This document shows positions 5,277 to 8,125 of a DNA stretch of 8,125 bases, piece by piece. The first letter of the stretch is position 1. Every line of letters begins with the position of its first letter. The DNA comes from JACPJP01 sp964650285 (lineage in GTDB: Archaea; Nanobdellota; Nanobdellia; Woesearchaeales; GW2011-AR4). The stretch lies in NCBI GenBank assembly GCA_964650285.1, contig CAZYSP010000021.1, forward strand, positions 1 to 8,125, read 5' to 3'. The position numbers were made by a program, and so were the translations under genes. The notes under the pieces were generated by a model. That model worked only from the letters and a program-made list of their open reading frames with translations, had not been told where the DNA came from and did no database searches.

Positions 5277-5282
5277 GGTATA

Positions 5283-5295
5283 TTTCCTATGGAAA
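5283..5295 (+). other. ORB-like dyad (site 3) over the cdc6 start
   Basis: TTTCC-TAT-GGAAA is a perfect 5-bp dyad centred on the first base of the ATG at 5289. Ten of the first thirteen positions fit the TTCCA-N-TGGAAAC core. Initiator binding here would cover the predicted transcription start, so it could serve as a Cdc6 autoregulatory site. Confidence 0.4.
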
Positions 5296-6509
5296 ATGGT
5301 ATGTTAAAAAAGAGTCTCGTGTCTTTTTTTGAAGAATTCTTGTATGAGGAGTCTTTATTCATTGATAGGGGCGCATTGCTGGCCTCTTACATGCCAGAGA
5401 CTGTATATTATAGGGATTTAGAGATAAAGAAGATAGCAAGTATCTTGGCGCCCGCGTTAAAACAAGAAAAACCATCCAACCTTTTTATTTATGGAAACAC
5501 GGGCACTGGCAAAACACTTACAATCAAACATATTGTAGATAATATGAATGAGGTTTCTAAAAACAAAAACATTCCATTAAAAATAATATATACTAACTGC
5601 AAATTAAAAAGGGTTGCAGATACAGAGTACAGGCTGATAGCACAACTGGCCAGTTTTTTCGGAAAATCGGTACCTTCCACAGGGTTGCCTACTGATGAAA
5701 TATATAAAATATTCTATAACGCTGTTGAAAAAGAGAAGTGCGGTGTTTTGCTTGTTTTGGATGAAATAGACCAGCTAATCAAAAAAACAGGAGATAGTGT
5801 GCTTTATAACCTAACAAGAATAAATGAAGAATTAAAAAACTCTCAGATTACAATAATAGGCATTTCAAATGATATAACTTTTATAGAAAACATAGATGCC
5901 AGGGCAAAATCATCCTTGTCAGAAGAAGACATGTTTTTCCCACCCTATAATGCACTAGAGATGCAGAAAATACTCAAAGAAAGGGCGTTAAAGGCGTTTA
6001 AGGAAAATGTAATTGAACAAGGAGTTATTGAAAAATGTGCCGCGTATGCAGCAAGAGAACACGGAGATGCAAGAAAAGCAATAGAGTTATTGAGGGTTTC
6101 AGGAGAGATAGCAGAAAGAGGCAAGAGCAAAACAATTTCAACAGAACATATTGATGAAGCAGAAGAAAAAATGGAAAGAGAAAAGATATTTGATATTATA
6201 AAGACCCAACCAAAACAATTTCAAGCAGTTTTATTTTCCATCTTATCTACAAAGAATAAAAATTTATCAATCTACACAGGAGAGATCTATGATCTATACA
6301 AAAAAGTGTGTTTTAAGATTGGGTTAAGGCCGCTGACCCAAAGGAGAGTTTCTGATATTATACGAGAATTTGAAGTAATTGGCATCATAAACACAAGAAC
6401 AATATCAAAAGGGAGATACGGCAGGACAAGAGAGATAATCTTGTCTGTTCCACTATCAGTTCTTCCACTAACCAAAAAAATTCTTGAAGAGGAATTAGCA
6501 TTGGTCTAA
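5289..6509 (+). CDS. cdc6: Orc1/Cdc6 replication initiator
   Basis: AAA+ ATPase that binds origin recognition boxes, melts the origin and loads MCM helicase. The 406 residues match the family. Walker A is GNTGTGKT (69-76). Walker B is LLVLDEID with D158 and E159. LTRINEEL (175-182) is the initiator-specific helix, N194 in GISND is sensor 1, R205 in DARAKSSL is the arginine-finger region, and R262 in GDARKAIELLR is sensor 2. The C-terminal winged helix (about 305-406) ends with the wing SKGRYGRTREIIL that contacts ORB DNA. The listed start is the ATG at 5289, but the in-frame ATG at 5301 (MLKKSL) has better TATA spacing and avoids the dyad over the first ATG. The gene lies directly beside the ORB-like sites and 2 bases before the DP1 gene, so initiator and polymerase subunit are probably co-transcribed. 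Confidence 0.97.
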   Translation: MENGMLKKSLVSFFEEFLYEESLFIDRGALLASYMPETVYYRDLEIKKIASILAPALKQEKPSNLFIYGNTGTGKTLTIKHIVDNMNEVSKNKNIPLKIIYTNCKLKRVADTEYRLIAQLASFFGKSVPSTGLPTDEIYKIFYNAVEKEKCGVLLVLDEIDQLIKKTGDSVLYNLTRINEELKNSQITIIGISNDITFIENIDARAKSSLSEEDMFFPPYNALEMQKILKERALKAFKENVIEQGVIEKCAAYAAREHGDARKAIELLRVSGEIAERGKSKTISTEHIDEAEEKMEREKIFDIIKTQPKQFQAVLFSILSTKNKNLSIYTGEIYDLYKKVCFKIGLRPLTQRRVSDIIREFEVIGIINTRTISKGRYGRTREIILSVPLSVLPLTKKILEEELALV

Positions 6510-6511
6510 AA

Positions 6512-8110
6512 ATGCAAACAATCGAAACAAAGAGAAAAAATATAGTGGAGGTGTTTCTAAAAAAAGGCCTGCTCGTTAACCACGATTTGTTAAAATATCT
6601 TGAGAACGAAAAAAATTTATCTGAGTTTTGCAGACTAATTGAAGGCGAAAGCTCTAAAGACATGGCGGTTCTTAGTGATAAAATAAAAGATCTTTTTGGG
6701 CGTGAACAAAATTTGCAGCTGGATTGGCCAGAACTGGAAAAGTTTAAAGCAACATCAGAAAAAAAAGGGAATGATGACAACAAGCACTTATTTGAACAAA
6801 TTCTGGTTCATGATGCCCGGGATAAAACCGCAGAAAAAATAAAGCTAGACAATAGCGTAAAAATAGTTTTTTCTTATGATAAAATACCAAAAAAAAGAGA
6901 AGCAAACGACTTTATACAATATTTCAATAATAGGTATGAGGCGATAGAAAAAATTTTGAAACAAAGGCAAGAACTTCAGAATACAATGTCAATAAACAGG
7001 CTGATTAATAAAAGGGACAGAGAGCAAGTGTCTGTTATCGGAATGGTACAGGATAAGAAACAAACAAAAAACAACAATTACATCCTTACAGTAGAAGACA
7101 AAACAGGGTATATGAATGTGCTTGTAAACAAAAACAGGCCAGATTTGTTCAGGGCAGTGCAGGATATTGTGCTAGATGAGGTGATAGGTGTAGTCGGGGT
7201 GAATGGTAATAACATAATATTTGCAAACAAGTTACTATCCCCAGACATACCCCTTACCAAAGAAATAAAAAAAACAAAGGAAGAAACGTATGCTCTATTC
7301 TTATCAGATACACATATAGGATCTAAAAATTTTTTGGAAGATGATTTTAATAGATTTTTAAAGTGGACAAATTGCGAGCTAGGCAGCAAAACACAAAGAG
7401 AAATAGCATCAAAAGTTAAATATATATTTATTATTGGGGATTTAGTTGATGGTTGTGGTGTTTACCCCAACCAAGAGAAGGAACTTGAGATAAAAGACAT
7501 AAAAGACCAATATAATGTATGTGCAGACTTTCTCAGCAAAATACCCCCAAAAATAAAACTAATAATATGCCCCGGGAATCACGATGCAATGAGGCTGGCA
7601 GAACCCCAATTGGCCGTTTACAAAGATTTTGCAGCGCCACTCTATAATTTACCAAATGCCACTATGGTTTCAAATCCATCTATTGTGAATATACACTCAT
7701 CAGATAATTTTCCTGGTTTTGATGTCTTGATTTATCATGGCTATTCGTTTGATTTCTATTTTGCAGAAGTAGAATCTATAAGAAACAAAGGCGGCTATGA
7801 TAGGGTAGATCTTTTAATGAAATTTTTGTTACAAAAAAGGCATTTGGCACCATCATATACTTCTACTTTATATGCCCCAGATGCCAACACAGACTCGTTG
7901 TTTATAGACAAGATTCCTGATTTTTTTGTTAGTGGTCATATACATAAAGCAGCAGCAGCAAATTACAAGAATGTTACTTTAATTTCTGGCAGCTGCTGGC
8001 AAAGCAAAACAACGTTCCAAGAAAAAGTAGGACACAACCCAGAACCAAGCAGGGTACCTATAGTAAATTTGCAAACTAGGCATATAAAGATGCTAAAGTT
8101 TGGAAAGTAA
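6512..8110 (+). CDS. polB: DNA polymerase D small subunit (DP1), with Mre11-like 3'-5' exonuclease domain
   Basis: Proofreading and scaffold subunit of the archaeal replicative polymerase PolD, partner of the large subunit DP2. Residues 1-60 form a helical N-terminal domain, about 60-165 is a variable linker, and 172-243 is an OB fold (VSVIGMVQDKKQ through IIFANKLLSPDIP). The calcineurin-like phosphoesterase domain runs from 258 to the end. All metal motifs are present: DTHIG (D266, H268), GDLVDG (D310), PGNHD (N356, H357), YHGYS (H409) and GHIH (H476, H478). KRHLAPSY (442-449) is typical of DP1 and separates it from other Mre11-fold proteins. The exonuclease therefore looks active. The length (532) is within the family range. 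The ATG begins 2 bases after the cdc6 stop without a Shine-Dalgarno site, implying coupling. An ATG at 8122 could begin the next gene, possibly DP2, but the window ends there. Confidence 0.97.
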   Translation: MQTIETKRKNIVEVFLKKGLLVNHDLLKYLENEKNLSEFCRLIEGESSKDMAVLSDKIKDLFGREQNLQLDWPELEKFKATSEKKGNDDNKHLFEQILVHDARDKTAEKIKLDNSVKIVFSYDKIPKKREANDFIQYFNNRYEAIEKILKQRQELQNTMSINRLINKRDREQVSVIGMVQDKKQTKNNNYILTVEDKTGYMNVLVNKNRPDLFRAVQDIVLDEVIGVVGVNGNNIIFANKLLSPDIPLTKEIKKTKEETYALFLSDTHIGSKNFLEDDFNRFLKWTNCELGSKTQREIASKVKYIFIIGDLVDGCGVYPNQEKELEIKDIKDQYNVCADFLSKIPPKIKLIICPGNHDAMRLAEPQLAVYKDFAAPLYNLPNATMVSNPSIVNIHSSDNFPGFDVLIYHGYSFDFYFAEVESIRNKGGYDRVDLLMKFLLQKRHLAPSYTSTLYAPDANTDSLFIDKIPDFFVSGHIHKAAAANYKNVTLISGSCWQSKTTFQEKVGHNPEPSRVPIVNLQTRHIKMLKFGK

Positions 8111-8125
8111 ATAAGAATAAAATGA

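Larger units (their letters stand above)
5056..5296. other. Putative chromosomal replication origin (oriC)
   Basis: The region holds the parts expected of an archaeal origin next to an orc1/cdc6 gene. Two ORB-like sites in inverted orientation, both with the tail after the GGAAAC/GAAAC core facing outward, flank an AT-rich unwinding candidate, and a third dyad lies at the cdc6 start. cdc6 followed by DP1 beside the origin recalls the Pyrococcus arrangement. It is also the main coding-free stretch of the window (4984-5288). GC skew and initiation mapping would be needed to confirm it. Confidence 0.68.

Noticed and set aside
4984..5288. tRNA or structured RNA gene in the trmB-cdc6 intergenic region
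   Set aside because: The segment is too AT-rich for a tRNA, and no T-loop (GTTCRA) motif or GC-paired stems were found.
6385..6783. 132-codon minus-strand open frame across the cdc6/DP1 junction
   Set aside because: It is antisense to two strongly recognised genes and has a low-complexity Phe/Ser/Leu composition typical of a shadow frame.
7078..7389. 103-codon minus-strand open frame inside the DP1 gene
   Set aside because: It is antisense to the conserved OB fold and phosphoesterase region, with no promoter or ribosome site and no recognisable domain.
8111..8125. ATG at 8122 after the DP1 stop as the start of a downstream gene (possibly DP2)
   Set aside because: Only one codon is visible before the window ends and there is no Shine-Dalgarno site, so it cannot be annotated.

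Overview
The window looks like a low-GC archaeal chromosome segment. The evidence is the gene set: FEN-1, homotetramer-type tRNA-splicing endonuclease EndA, short-form RNase Z, the Holliday junction resolvase Hjc, a TrmB-family regulator, Orc1/Cdc6 and the PolD small subunit DP1. PolD points away from Crenarchaeota. The compact, AT-rich style with leaderless-type promoters fits a DPANN lineage (Woesearchaeota/Pacearchaeota-like) or a euryarchaeon. The exact lineage is inference, because no rRNA is present.

Layout. Bases 1-2007 (minus strand) hold a tight operon read right to left: a winged-helix protein with a PD-(D/E)XK-like C-terminal domain, then fen1, then the first 37 codons of a Trm5/Taw2-like tRNA methyltransferase that runs off the left edge. 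endA (2047-2622, minus) follows. A short divergent promoter region separates it from the plus-strand pair rnz-hjc (2711-3994). These converge on a one-helix membrane protein gene (4008-4211, minus), which has its own strong BRE/TATA and a Shine-Dalgarno-like site. A trmB-like regulator (4294-4983, minus) comes next. A 305-bp intergenic region (4984-5288) leads to the plus-strand pair cdc6-DP1 (5289-8110), and the window ends 15 bases after the DP1 stop.

The most interesting segment is the trmB-cdc6 intergenic region. It has the architecture of an archaeal replication origin. Two sequences resembling origin recognition boxes (ORBs) lie in inverted, outward-facing orientation, on the minus strand at 5056-5077 and on the plus strand at 5230-5250. 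They flank an extremely AT-rich stretch (5116-5199 holds only two G/C bases), and a third TTTCC/GGAAA dyad sits on the annotated cdc6 start codon. A cdc6-DP1 gene pair next to an origin is a known arrangement in Pyrococcus. Most genes left of the putative origin are on the minus strand and both genes right of it are on the plus strand, so most are transcribed with the expected direction of the forks.

Functionally the window mixes replication and repair (Orc1/Cdc6, DP1, FEN-1, Hjc and the nuclease-like protein) with tRNA maturation (EndA for introns, RNase Z for the 3' end, Trm5-like for the anticodon loop). Genes that begin transcripts mostly look leaderless, with a TATA element 26-30 bp before the start codon. 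The internal operon genes fen1 and trm5 have Shine-Dalgarno sites; the second genes hjc and DP1 do not. No tRNA, rRNA, CRISPR array or mobile element was seen.
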